A stretch of 64,000 nucleotides of DNA from Tubulanus polymorphus (lineage: Eukaryota; Nemertea; Palaeonemertea; Tubulaniformes; Tubulanidae): positions 14,102,447 through 14,166,446 of the forward strand of contig NC_134030.1 in NCBI RefSeq assembly GCF_964204645.1. Reading direction: 5' to 3'. The first letter of the stretch is position 1; each line of letters opens with the position of its first letter. Of the stretch, positions 24,253 to 36,449 are shown one piece after another. A model generated the notes under the pieces. The model was not told the origin of the DNA and did no database searches. It saw nothing but the letters and a program-made list of their open reading frames with translations. A program made the translations under genes and the position numbers.

Positions 24253-26099
24253 TTACTTTACCAATTTCCTTATCCCCCTCACCCTTCCCATGCTCTGATC
24301 CAAAATAATGCCTTTCAATGCCCTCGATATCCGACAAAGAAAGATCTGCGCAAGTTCCTTTCCCTGTGTATTGGCTACTGCACCCGTCGCTGAAAGAGTA
24401 CACGAGAAAACCCTTTTTGTCTCTTTGATACGTCTCTTTGACATATTGAGATATGTGTTGGCTGCATGATAATCATGTTTACGATCACTGCTTATGACGA
24501 GAATAGCATGTCTGACGGGATTATTTAATCCATCTTTGAAAAAGGAAACAGGGGTGCATTGTGATCTGTGATCCCGAAGTATGCCGATTTAATTTCACCT
24601 TGAAATTTTATTTTACGGTTTTTAGCGAAATCACAGACCATGATACACCACCCATTTGGGAGGTTTTCTTTGACAGTTCGATACTGCTTCTCTTGCCATT
24701 TGTGAGTAAACATTTCACCCAGTCCTGTAGTGTGGCTGTCTCCACAGTGATCTACGTCGCTCTACGATCCTGTGTACCCACCAACCCAGACACGTTCATT
24801 CATATTCACGTGACTTTAGCTGACACAATTTCCGTCGGCATTTTTGCCTGTGTTCAAACTGTGATATCTCAGTTAATAAAAAACCGATTTTTTAAAATAC
24901 ACTATACACTAACCTTATGACACCTTACATTTGTTCATTATATCATTTTGATGATAAATGTGATTTTAGTACGATTAAAGTTAAGATACAAAAATGATGC
25001 GCTGTTAAGTGATGAGACACGCATAGCCCAAGTTGTCTTGTTGCTAACGAACTGCAGCGTTACAAGGCCAGTTTCAAAGTGAAGAATGGTGACATTTTTG
25101 CTACTTCTGTATATATATGTTTATTTCTGTTTACAGAAACATGAATGAAATTTACACAACATGAATTTATATCGAATATTCTCACAATATACGCATGTGC
25201 AACAGTTCAATGTGTTGCACAACTTTTATACATTCAGCGGAAGAAGCAATGTAAATTTCATGAGCCCTATCTTTACTCTCGGGTATTCTGATTTAAAGAG
25301 TTTGAAGGCACTTTTTAGGGTTACCTCCAACACATGACACCCGGCGGAAGAAGCAATGTAAATTTTATGAGCCCTATCTTTACTCCCGGGTATTCTGATT
25401 TAAAGAGTTTGAAGGCACTTTTTAGGGTTACCTCCATCACATGACACCCGGCGGAAGAAGCAATGTAAATTTCATGAGCCCTATCTTTACTCTCGGGTAT
25501 TCTGATTTAAAGAGTTTGAAGGCACTTTTTAGGGTTACCTCCATCACATGACACCCGGTCCGTGCTTCGATGCATATCATTTCTGCGGTAATACACTGGA
25601 AATGTCAGTGCGCAGATAGAATTGACGTATAAATGATTTTCTATCGGGACCCAATGCATCCCGTCTCGCTTTGGTATGAGCCCCTGAACAGTTATTCGAT
25701 AGACTGATTTTCTGTTTAATGCCCACTTTCGAGCCAATTGAGGGATGTTCAAGTTTGTAGGGTTTTTTTACTGAAGCTGATACAAACAGCTTTTTGACGG
25801 ATGTCTGATGTTTAGGTGGAAACTCACTAATTTGCGAAACGATGTCATTTGATTGCTGTATTGGCTTTGGGGTTTTGTTGTGGCATAAACGGCCTAGAAC
25901 TTCAGCACACTTTCTAGGGGATTTTTTCAAGGTTTTTTGCCAAAGCCAAAACCCGTGTACATCTACAGTCTGTAGGTTTTGCCGAGGCGCACATCTGTGT
26001 AAGATTAGCTAGGTCCGTGGGAAATAAACATTCTCTCGAATCGGTAATAACCGATAGAGACCATGAGTAACTGCTTAGATTTCGGGTTATGTAGGCCAA
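24253..26099 (-). pseudogene. Degraded unclassified transposon-type gene
   Basis: Read from 26099 downward, pieces of one protein appear in shifting frames. They are an N-terminal Lys/Ser-rich part with PRKCAEVLG (25910), DISSVLPQK (25600), then FKLFKSEYPRVKIGLMKF inside a tandem repeat, CCTCVYCENI (about 25180), HKWQEKQY and VCDFAKN (24700-24630), SAYFG, and RHAILVISSDRKHDYHA (24500). From memory, this order (K.G..KF, C.C.Y.EN, DFA.N, QSAYF, SD..HD) is that of a repetitive uncharacterised protein family in cnidarian and deuterostome genomes, probably a DDE-type transposase. I cannot name the family. At least five frame changes or stops show it is dead. Confidence 0.65.
25237..25557. repeat. 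Three tandem copies of a 107-bp unit
   Basis: Units start at 25237, 25344 and 25451 with GCGGAAGAAGCAATG and end ...ATGACACCCG. They differ at only a few positions. The unit is a piece of the surrounding pseudogene's coding sequence (- strand, AFKLFKSEYPRVKIG...). The period is not a multiple of three, so each copy shifts the frame. Confidence 0.95.
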
Positions 26100-26231
26100 A
26101 GATCAAGGTCTCCGGAAGCTGTTTTTTTGTATTTCTCATTCCTGCTTTCAATCATATATGAGGTTCATTTTACACTTAGGCATTTCACCTGATGTGGGGG
26201 CATCAGTCGGCTTCAGCAATGTTCTAGTTAG

Positions 26232-26320
26232 GTCAGATCGTATGCATCCAATCAGCCGGTCATGATTTTTTGGCTTAAAAATTTGAGGCTGGAAAATCAT
26301 CTTATTCGCTAGAAAAATAC
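26232..26320 (+). repeat. Degenerate end fragment of the 34105-type MITE
   Basis: AGATCGTATGCATCC...AATTTGAGGCTGGAAAATCATCTTATT aligns with 34615-34690 of the intact MITE but has lost the terminal CGG. Confidence 0.5.
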
Positions 26321-26324
26321 AATG

Positions 26325-26440
26325 TTTCTTGGAAAGGGATATTTAAAATATCATACAGGTATTTTCAATTAGCTAATAATTACGCAATTGGCGGCTATCT
26401 CAGTTGGTATCTATACCCATGTGGGCATGGTGTCCACCTA
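26325..26440 (+). repeat. Degenerate repeat C fragment without tandem units
   Basis: It matches the GGAAAGGGAT...ACGCAATTGGCGGC part of repeat C and then jumps directly to GTGGGCATGGTGTCC...CCTAG, the right end. All tandem units are missing. Confidence 0.6.
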
Positions 26441-26546
26441 GTTGATATTGGCTGGTCTTTGATTCTCTTGCTCCATAAGTTGTACAAAACACAACATTGA
26501 TTATGTTATATAATAGCATCACTGAAACTTCTGCTTTTATTTACAG

Positions 26547-26649
26547 GAATAACATCATACGGTTAAAATGAAAACTAGGTCCAGTAACCAAGCTGGTAAA
26601 ACCGCAAGTCCCGCAGAAAAATCTACCGGCAGTAGTCAACAAAGCACAG
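26547..26649 (+). CDS. Host gene, first coding exon
   Basis: The acceptor TTTATTTACAG precedes 26547. A 21-nt leader is followed by ATG at 26568, and the donor ACAG|GTAAAT falls at 26649/26650. The exon encodes 27 residues beginning MKTRSSNQAGKTASP, basic and Ser/Thr-rich, and ends in phase 1. An upstream 5' UTR exon is implied but I cannot locate it. The phase matches the next exon at 40545, giving a first coding intron of about 13.9 kb. Across the four exons the protein is acidic, low in complexity and without a recognisable domain, so it is probably a disordered N-terminal region. I do not recognise the gene. Confidence 0.65.
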
Positions 26650-27795
26650 GTAAATATCCAGTGCATCACACTGCAAGACACAAAAAAACAAGAAATTTTT
26701 GATGCATTTTTCAGGAAGTTTGGTCAGTAATTCAGTCCCGTTTTAAGATATTTGATTATATTTACCAACAGATTTTATTATAAAGGTTGGTTGATAAGGA
26801 TTGAATTTCGATCTGGTCCCGCAAATTGCCGGATTTTTCAACCATACGTAAGAAGTTTAGGCTATGATTTCAAGTATTCACATTTTATGAATGAACTTCA
26901 TGTGTGTCTCATAATTCACTTCTGTTGAAGCATTATATTGAAGCAAGTTTTTCTTGAAAAATGATTTGTACTTAGCATAGACATATGTTATATTGGGGAT
27001 TTGGTGGTGCCACCTCTGATATGATTTTGGGAAATTAGGATCCAGCAGCTGGCGCTAAAAAGAATCTTGATGAGAAATCATGAATTATTTTTAGGATATG
27101 GAAACTGAATTCTATGATCTTTATGAATGTCATGACTTCTTAGTTAGTTAATAGCGCCATCTTGTCAGGGATCTTACTGCTGTAGCAATGCTTTTTGTTC
27201 ATTTGATCATATAAAATAAACAATAACTATGATCTAAAACCTGTGTTTGAAAAGATTCCCTCTCAATTTGACACAGCGGATAAAGAGAGCATCATCGCAG
27301 TAGTAATAAGTGGTTAAGATTAGTTTTATTAATAGGTGCTTATAAGGTAGGTATATGCGTAGCACCTACTTCCAGTCTCAAGAACCCGTATTATTGCAAT
27401 ACTGTTTGAATTGATCGAAGATTTTGCTGGTTTCACTCAAGCTATCTGTTGGATACCCTGATCTAGATTGAGGGATCGTACTTCTCATGATTGATGAATT
27501 TGAACTACTACTTACTAAGTTAACAATTTGCATCATTTCCCAAGTTTTTAGAAAAATGTTATTCCAAGGTTGATTCTATCAATACTGTTTTACCTTAACC
27601 CTTTCAGTGCTGGCTAATTAATACCCTATATTGCTGAAGATAATTTGAAAATTCTGAAAAGTTCCACCCTAGGGAATAGCACTATAGTGCGTCTACACCC
27701 TGGCGCGGTATATCGTTAGTTACTAATATTTCACTATGTTTGATAGGTGCTGCCATCTTTCAAGAGAGATAATTAGTAATTACAAATTAAATCAA

Positions 27796-27814
27796 TACAC
27801 CGCAGTGCGGTGTA
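27796..27814. repeat. Short palindrome, 9-bp arms, one-base loop
   Basis: TACACCGCA and TGCGGTGTA are separated by a single G. Confidence 0.8.
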
Positions 27815-28574
27815 CTAGCAAAATCCATCACTGATTCGTACAACGCACATTTTGATGGCATTTGCTCTTTAACTCTGTGCCTGCCACACCTTCTTATTTT
27901 TCAGGCGCTTAACCGGGATTTCAGGGTTTTTCAAAGATTTATTAGACAATACTAGAAGAGATGTTTTCAACAAATTTGTTCATCTGGTCTTGCTTTTCAT
28001 GGTCAATCATTAGGATGTCTTCTTAGATTGATACAATCTGTTTTAATCATAGACAATATGCCGATTCAGGCATATATAACCCCCCTTTTCAATAGATGAC
28101 ATCACTAACACGCTACTTAGAATGACCGATGATAATCTGCTTTAGTAGTAAAAGGCATTAGACTAACTGCGGTGATGAATTCGTCATCTAAGAAACGAGT
28201 CAACCGTACAAGTACGGTTTTGGCAGCCAAATGATTGGAAATATTAAGCGTACCAGTATGTGGTTTGGCAGGCAAGGAGTTAATCATCATGGTACATGCG
28301 ATAGAAAATTGATACAGTACTGTTTTCATGAGTATATAATACAGCCTTGATTGATTAATTGGTGGAATGAAATGGTTTTGCGTAATTAATCACTGATTCT
28401 ATTTCCTGGGTCTGCCTGGGAATAATACAATAGGCCTAACTGTATATGTGTGCTTACTTGTACCAGGGAAGTGTATTGAGATGGAATACGGGCGCTATTG
28501 TGCAGCTCTAGTCGAATGTGCGTTGTCATTGCCCTAAAGCTGATAATGTTTCGTCGGCGAGCACTTTGTTACAG

Positions 28575-28770
28575 GGCTGCCAACCGTCCCGTTTTCGCCG
28601 GGACTTGTCCCGTGGACACGGCACCTGTCACGGTGTCCCTGACAGTAATAAATTGTCCCGGTTTTTAATATTTTGAGAAAAATCCCGGAGATTTCTCGAG
28701 TGTACCGCTTTATAATAATTGTCCCATCTGACATTCCCAATGTACCGCGCAATAAATAAATCACTCTTTT
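28575..28770 (+). mobile_element. Possible hAT-like element, left end only
   Basis: CAGGGCTGCCAACCGTCCCG is a typical hAT-style terminus and resembles the left end at 52123 (CACTGCTGCCAACCGTC). I find no matching right end downstream, so the extent is uncertain. Confidence 0.35.
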
Positions 28771-29464
28771 TTCCTGCTGCGTGTATCTTTATACATAGTC
28801 CCGTTTAACTTTTAAACCTATGTATGTTTTCATCTACAAGCAAATGAGGTCACGCATCGATAAGCTTGTATGTATGCCTGGTAGCCTTGGCAACGCTTGA
28901 CATTTTGTTTCGTGATGATTCACCAGCAATGCTTGTCTAGAACTAGGCCAGCACACCCATCAGCTGTGAATCGGGGTAAGCTAATGCGAACTGTATGTAT
29001 TCTAGTATACACAGCTGATATTATGGAGATAGATAGACGGAAATAAACCTTCGGGGCGGGGGCAAGCGGCCCCAGTCCTAGGTAAAATTGTTTACCTTCA
29101 CGACGTAGTCATGTAGGTTATAAGATGGAAGTGAGCCGATGACGTCATTTTCGTGTCACCACTTACAACTTGTTGGTGGGAGTTCAGAGTAAGATTTTTT
29201 TTCCTTGGTCTTTTTTTCCTAGGCAAATACCTTGGCCATTCTTCCTTGGCCATCAACTTGGCTGTTTTCTATTTTTCAATCTGTTGCCCCTGCTACTATT
29301 TACTTACCCCGAATGATGTGCTTGGCACTGCCACCTCCTAGTGTAAAGAGGCTATTCTCACGGTTATCTTTTACTGAATATGTTCAGCTGTATCCTCAAT
29401 CTTATTATAGACCATTGTACTAAAGGGATGGTGGTTGATTTATAAGTGAATTGTCTTTTTTTTT

Positions 29465-30643
29465 TTGACGCCTTATAAAACGTTACCATTATGAAACCTA
29501 AACAATGCTAACCATTCAGCGTCATTTTACAAACGACAGCTGTAAATCGATGTGCAAAACGTCACAGGTTTATGTGTACACAAACAAGCTATCTGGCAAA
29601 ATATTATTGACATAGATGTAGAATGGCTTCCTGTGATTATATAATGACCTATATTTGAACGTCGAAATGTTATATTGCATTGAATATCATTAGAAGACGT
29701 ATTGTAATAGTAAAGGATGTATGATTATATCAGAAGGGGCAGGCATAAATAGAAATGATAAGTAAATCGGATTATTCGGTTAAAAGGCGGATGTATACAC
29801 GATGCGGAAGTCTGATATAAAAGTCAGACCCGGACGTGGGCATGCCGGTGGAATGACGAAGCTATCTACGATCTGAGTAGGGCAAGCGTGAATTTCATCA
29901 GCGGCTACAAGCGGTCAATATGAAAATGTGTAAACATATAATTTCAATATTCAAACGTTTTAGAAAATATGTTTGATATTAGGAGTATGCAAGTTTCGTG
30001 AGATTAGCAATTTATAATAGCATAGCTGTCATATACGGCTCCGTGTCCTCTGATGGCATGTGTATTAGGTGACAATTCAATTCAATTCTTTATTGATCCT
30101 TATTACATTGAAATTCCGGGATAAAATTCCCAAATTCAATAAATACAAATTTTAAAATAAATTAATACAACATACATGACACACGGGTAATTCATACAGA
30201 ACAACATAAGCATGTTATTTTAAATGACAATGTCTACTTCAACCCACCCAGACTCAAGACTCTAGGATATCGAGTGACAGCCAAACCCGTGGCCCGGGCC
30301 GGCTGGCTAGGCCACACGATATGCTCGAAGTCATGATGAAGCAGACATCAGAAGAGCTCTTTCTTCATCCATGGAGGCAATGAAGTTGCAGACCAGCTTA
30401 GAGGCATAAGTAAATGAAGTCGGTCGCAAGTTCGCGATCAATTATTGAGAATTTTTAATAAAAAAATTTATACCACTACTGGAGTCGAAGACCTGTATCA
30501 TCTACCAAATCGCCAAATCTCATCATTCCCCAAATTTCTTAAAACTTCGATTTCAAATTTGCAATTCCACATTAGCTTAGCCCAGAAATTCTTCATTTTT
30601 TCCCCAGGCGTCAAATAATTTTCTAAAATTAATTTTCTTGTTT
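29465..30643. mobile_element. Repeat B copy 3
   Basis: It is nearly identical to copy 1 from TTGACGCCTTATAAAACG to TTTCTTGTTT, including the internal LINE-like tail. The left T-run is 13 bases long. It lies in the host gene's first coding intron. Confidence 0.88.
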
Positions 30644-31293
30644 CTCTCATTCGTAGACCTGGTATTTCTCATACTCTAAAGTAATTTTATATGAAATAGG
30701 TCAGAGTTCTGACAGATAGCTCAACCGAAACCTTGAAGGATATCTCTAGTCACTCGCACCAGTCAGCTTCTATGCGGATTCTGCCTCCTGGGTCCTAAGT
30801 ACTTACTCCAGGGCTCGGTAGAGGTCGAAAGATTTCATATCATTAAACCACAGACGAGTTGGATGCTCACTGGCGAGTGTACATCTTATAGGGCCACGTG
30901 TGATATGTATATAGCCTATATATAGGCCTATATACTATCATATGATCCGAGATTTACATGTATATGTAGGAGCTTCATTAAATATGATCATCGGATTGAA
31001 ATATTTCTCTCACATTTTCCACCCCAGATCAGGTTGTGTTCTGTTTGAGGTACAATATATCAGTCAGATTTTCTTTGTCTTTGTTTATGTAATATTATTA
31101 TATAATATTCTTTCTGTCCATATTGTGATATCTATATTTAACCTGCTCAAATCTGTCTGTATACTCAATTACTGCAATATCCAACAAGTACTTATAATGC
31201 CGAATAAGATGGTGACCTGAAGGAGAAACTGATGTCAGTGAACGAAAAGAACTAAGATCGTTACTCCTATGGCTACAGAGGAGCAAGCGATAA

Positions 31294-31391
<98 letters not shown>

Positions 31392-34104
31392 TCCATCAAA
31401 AGCCAAGCATAGAATGTACACGAAATTGTGTAATGAAATTAATGTGCATTGCTTTGAGATGAGAAATAAGATTTACTGAAACCCTATTTATGAAACCAAA
31501 TTGATGCATGAGAGCCAATCAGTCACCACTAGTGGAAGAAATCACTTGAAATTATGTGATTGCTTGTTGCGCTGCTGATTTTGTGTTTTATAGGGTGCGA
31601 TACTTGATATCGAATTCAAAGGCTCTAATGAATAACTTTTAATTTTAAACATTGCTGCAGTAATTGAGTGTGAAGACATGACTGTTGTTTGTTATGCTGC
31701 CACTATTAACAATTAACACCACTGAAAGTTTGTGTATGTATTTCCCCTATTCCCAGTAGCCAGTTTTTTGAGCCGCCAACTTTTTAATGCTATGTAATGC
31801 TTGGGTTGCCTTTGATTTTAAACAAACATGACACATCCCTGCATTTATATGTATACACGTGCCTATATAAATCCACTGAAACTGTCCAAATGACATGCCA
31901 TTTTTTCCTGAAAATGATATTACTATTGAAGCAATTATTCTGATTAATATGTACAACTAATTAGTAAATGATAGCTGTAAGTTGTATTTTGATAAAATAG
32001 CGTTGTGAACTGAGTAAGTGGTATATATGTATGTACACAAATTGCAATGTATGGAATTGGTAAAGTTTAATTACTTGTTTTTAATTTTCTTATGATTAAC
32101 AGTAAAATTCCCCAATTGTTTTTATTTTCATTGATTCATTGATTAACAAGTTTTAATTTTTTCCACTAGTATTTTTGATTAACGGAATTTGTTTCTTTAT
32201 AAATTATAGCTTTAGTGCGGGGTATCACACACTATTGACTAGGCTTGCACACCTGTTGGATTGGTTCTTTCTCTCTCTTGTTCTCTCTTTTTTTCTTTAA
32301 TTGTTGTTTTTTCTCATCACATGAATGATGGATTTTATTTCGCGGGCTTGCTTAGTATAATGTACACATTTAAGCAATTTTACTCAGCAGCCATGGTATG
32401 ACCACCAGTTTTACAATTGATACATAAAACCAGAGTCATTTTCATTCTGATACGTAACTGTTTTAACAAGTTCATATCTATCATTTTGCCTATTTATGTA
32501 TTGGATGAAATGGTTTCTATTGGTTGAAAGTAAGTCAAAAGCTATTTTTGATCTTTGGGTGCAACTAAGAATAGGATCAATTACTTGAGATGACATTTTC
32601 AAAGATCCCCCTATGGTATCACTTTTTCTAATGTGATGTACAATTTATTCTTATTTCCTTAGAGTACTGTACCCTTCCTTTTACCTCAATTAGCTAATAT
32701 AGTCTGATTTTGGATCACTTGCGAATTATTTATGTATGCCCCCTCCCGGATTTGTACTACATGTATATATAAAACTCCATCTTTTCTTTCATTCTACAAA
32801 TAGTCTAATTCATTGAGTCTGCTACATGGGCCTCCCAACATTTCTTGTTAGTGAAGTCTATATTGCAATGATGGCTGCAAGATTATTTTTGAAGTTCAGC
32901 GAATATTTCAACCAAAGCAGTGAAAACTTCAATGCAATAATTCTGACTTTTATGATATTTACTTTGATGGTAATTAGCTAACTCCATGATTATAAAATGT
33001 TTTCCGAGGCCACTTTGTTCTGAGGTTAATTGTGTGGTCATGACGAGTTGTTAAGCAAACATTGTTCCTCCTTTACTTTTTAAAAGTGTAACCCATTGAG
33101 TCAGAAGGAAATCCCAGAGCAAAGTATTCTATCACACAAAGTTTGTAACTAGGTCATTAATTTAAGGAGTCTTGGAGTTCTTTCATTCAATTCTATATCA
33201 GAACCTAAAAAATTGCATAGTTTCGTATCAGCATGTTCTTATATGACCCCTTAAAGTTCCTCCTAAAATTAGCTTCCTTATATCAGTACACAGGATGCCT
33301 GATGGACTAAATGAGCATTCACTAAATCACTTGCAGAGCAAGTTAGTCATTTCAATAGTGTCCCTTATGGGACCAGATCCTTGTTTATACAAAATATGTG
33401 AAAGGGAAACTGACGCGTGTTTTAAAGATTTTCAACTTTTTACACTAAACAAAGGTAATAGTATACAATAAGGCTTGGTGATTTCAAAATTGGAAAAATC
33501 TTTTCAAACTAGTCAGGATTGATGATTTTGATGTTCAAGCACCTGTTCACGATACCTATAGTCATAAAACTACATAAACAAAACACCATCATGGCTGCTT
33601 AGTAAGCCAAGTATGGTAGTCACCCGGTGAGCCGTTAAAGGGAAGTGTAATAAGGGTCGAGTGAAGCGTCATGAAAATACGTGGCTAGCTTAGCGTGGAC
33701 CGGTTTTCAGGGCGGAATTATTTTCTGCGCTTGATAAGCTGCGTATTTTGGTAAGATGATGAACTGAATAAGCTGTGAATAGGTCTCGAATAATTTCATT
33801 GTGTGATCACTTAGCAATGTACTGAAATCCTTGTGTGAACGCAGCTATAAACAATCTTCTGCTGGCAAAACTTGCAGTTCGATATGGACTATATAAATCA
33901 GGGGATATCTAAAGTCTGTCTCAGCCCAGTTTGCCGCGAATTTGTTAGGCAAAGGAGATCAAATGTACACATGTAAATTGGTACTGACAGCTGAAGTGGC
34001 TGAACCTCGCGCAAAGATTCAGTGAGTCAGCAAAATCAGCTGACTGTTGATATAGTAACGGCAAAGAGTGGGTAACAGGAGCAAGAATGCAAACGAATTC
34101 CAGT
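30644..34104. other. Intron, middle part
   Basis: No gene is supported. It holds the TA tract at 31296. Short open frames here (30942-31220 +, 31747-31956 -, 32411-32602 -) show no domains. Confidence 0.45.
31296..31390. repeat. (TA)n microsatellite
   Basis: This is an uninterrupted tract of about 95 bp. Confidence 0.98.
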
Positions 34105-34704
34105 TACCGTATTTTCCAGCGAATAAGCCGAGGGCAGTTTTTTAGCCTAAAATACATGGATTTCATAAAGCTTCGGCCAATAAGCCGAGGCCCTTCATCA
34201 GAGATTTTAATTCACTGATTTGTCAATTAGTTCGTCTGAATTGACGATTTAAGAGGCTGACAGTAGCCCCCGCCGATGTGTGAGAGTGCTGTGCATACTA
34301 TCATCGCCGAGTGACTGTGCTCTATATAGACTCACTCAGCTGATTACTATACATACAGCCATACACGCAGTACGCGGCTCACTGCTGATTTGCATATATA
34401 CTAATGTATGAACTGACATGTGGTAGTACGATGAACTCGCGCGTTATATAAATGTATACCATTGGATGGAACAATCAAAGTAAAAATAAAATAGTTCAAA
34501 ATAGATTATAATTGGTAGTAAATAATGACCTCAAATAAATATCGACCACTTTTCTTGATTTTGACAATCATTGAGAGCATTAGAGTGGCATAGATCAGGA
34601 AGTGATTTTTTATGTCAGATCGTATCCGCCTAATAAGCCGATCACGATATTTTGGGTAAAAATCTGAGGCTAGAAAATCGGCTTATTGGCCGGAAAATAC
34701 GGTA
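34105..34704. mobile_element. 600-bp MITE with ~27-bp terminal inverted repeats
   Basis: The left end is TACCGTATTTTCCAGCGAAT followed by AAGCCGA. The right end is the complement of TACCGTATTTTCCGGCCAAT followed by AAGCCGA. TA sits at both extremes, compatible with a Tc1/mariner-type TA target duplication. There is no coding capacity. It is related to 48405-48995 and to the fragment at 26232. Confidence 0.85.
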
Positions 34705-35043
34705 TGCTTTACTACCTTGTTGCATGTCAGCTAAATCTTAGAACGACTTCATGAACTTTCAATTCTTGGAGTATCCAAGAGTGCGTAACTTTTATACACA
34801 GTTTTCATGTTTGTTTTGAAGTTGTCAGGGGTGTTTTGATGGACCAATTTCCTGGAATCTGTTAAGATTTAGAACATACAACACAGCTGGAGAGGCAAAT
34901 AAATAAGTAAAATCTAAAAATATCACTTCAGGAGACACACAATATTTGTTATTCATTCAATACATATACATTAATCCACCAGAGATCCAATTCCAAGCGC
35001 ATTGATGTCATAATCATAGTCTATCTCCCAGGATTCACCCCAA

Positions 35044-35370
35044 TCACTGTCCTCTGATTTCGTAATCACTAACGTCTCCGAGGTTGGTAACAATTTGTTC
35101 GATGACATAGTCCATGATGCCCTCTGTCTCCATCATTTTATCCTCCACTTTTATGACATGGGCTATATAGTTCTTCCACTGTGACATGAGACATGGCATC
35201 AATTGAAAGTAATCTTACATCATCCAGCTTAAAGGTTTTATTGTTAGCAGCTCTTTGGTACAGCTGCCAGATATCCTGCTGTGGAGTGTGTAGTTGCCAT
35301 GCAGTAACCACAGGAATCAGACAATGTTATCATAGTAAAGCTTTGATGTGCTGGGCAAACTGGCCTGAGA
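35044..35370 (-). pseudogene. C-terminal fragment of a pogo/Tigger-type (CENP-B-like DDE) transposase
   Basis: On the - strand it reads FAQHIKALL, two stops, then TAWQLHTPQQDIWQLYQRA, TFKLDDVRLLSIDAMSHVT. After a one-base frameshift it continues WKNYIAHVIKVEDKMMETEG ... DYVIEQIVTNLGDVSDYE and a stop at 35044. The helical segment after a catalytic 'IKALYY'-type block and the acidic tail match the C-terminal region of Tigger-like transposases as I know them. The catalytic D residues lie upstream and are absent. Confidence 0.6.
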
Positions 35371-36269
35371 CAGACTTAAGTGTTTGATTTAGGGAGGGTT
35401 GCAACCCCAAAATAGGCCACATAATTAGAAGGTTACACAATCATTGGAAAATCCCTCTTTTTGGAACAACACAGAATATGCTTTTGAATTTAAACTTTTT
35501 CATTATTAATTGATAGATATTTCATAGTTGATATTTCCTCTCTGAATTTCAGGGCAACCTGACATATTAGGGGGTGTGCACCCCCTGTACTCTCTCTTTG
35601 GAGTGCCCCTGAAACAGAACCAACTGGAGGGTTTATGCAGCCTCCAATAATGATTCACTGCAATTCTGATTGTGCTCCTGTACAATCAATGGAATTTAAC
35701 TGATGCTGGTTAGAATACAACTAATACTTTTTCCTCACTTATAACTTTTGAATCTTAACATTTGTGGCCTAGAAGAACTTGCGTGGTTACAGGACCTTAT
35801 CATCAAAAAATAAGTAATAGTCATTTCAACTATAATTAATGGAGGTAATGCCTCGGAGGCCCCATAGTTTGTGTATATTTTCTTTTTTCCCACCTCACAA
35901 CATTATATTTTTTTCATGGTTCTGTCGTATCATATTGATTCTTGTGTCAAATGATATGCAAATGAAATTGCGGTGGTCAAAAGAAGGATTTCGATCCCCT
36001 CCCTGCTTAAAACCCTACTTGCTTTTCCCAGTGCATGTTGATTGGTTAAACATGCTTCATAATTCCTAGTATATACATTCTTATTTAGTAATAAGTTTCT
36101 CTGAATCATCCTGATTCATCATAATATGTTGATACATGTAGTATATAAAGTAATTAAATTCCAAGCGTTGACAATTAGTAATCATGACTATGAAATTAAT
36201 GTAGTGGTTGAGAATACCCACCTACATAGCTAGCTCAGCTTTCTCTCTTTCCCTTTCTCCCTCTCTCTC

Positions 36270-36313
<44 letters not shown>

Positions 36314-36412
36314 CCTCCCTCCCTCCCTCCCTCCCTCCCACCCTCCCTCTCTCTCTCTCCCTCCCTCCCTCTCCCCCCCTCCCTCTCTCCCCCTCCCTCT
36401 CTCTCCCTCCCT

Positions 36413-36449
<37 letters not shown>

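Larger units (their letters stand above)
26650..29464. other. Intron, first part
   Basis: No coding region is supported here. It contains a one-base-loop hairpin (27796-27814) and a solitary hAT-like end at 28575. Confidence 0.45.

Noticed and set aside
25237-25557. Tandem repeats considered as a CRISPR array
   Set aside because: Units are contiguous without spacers, and the DNA is eukaryotic.
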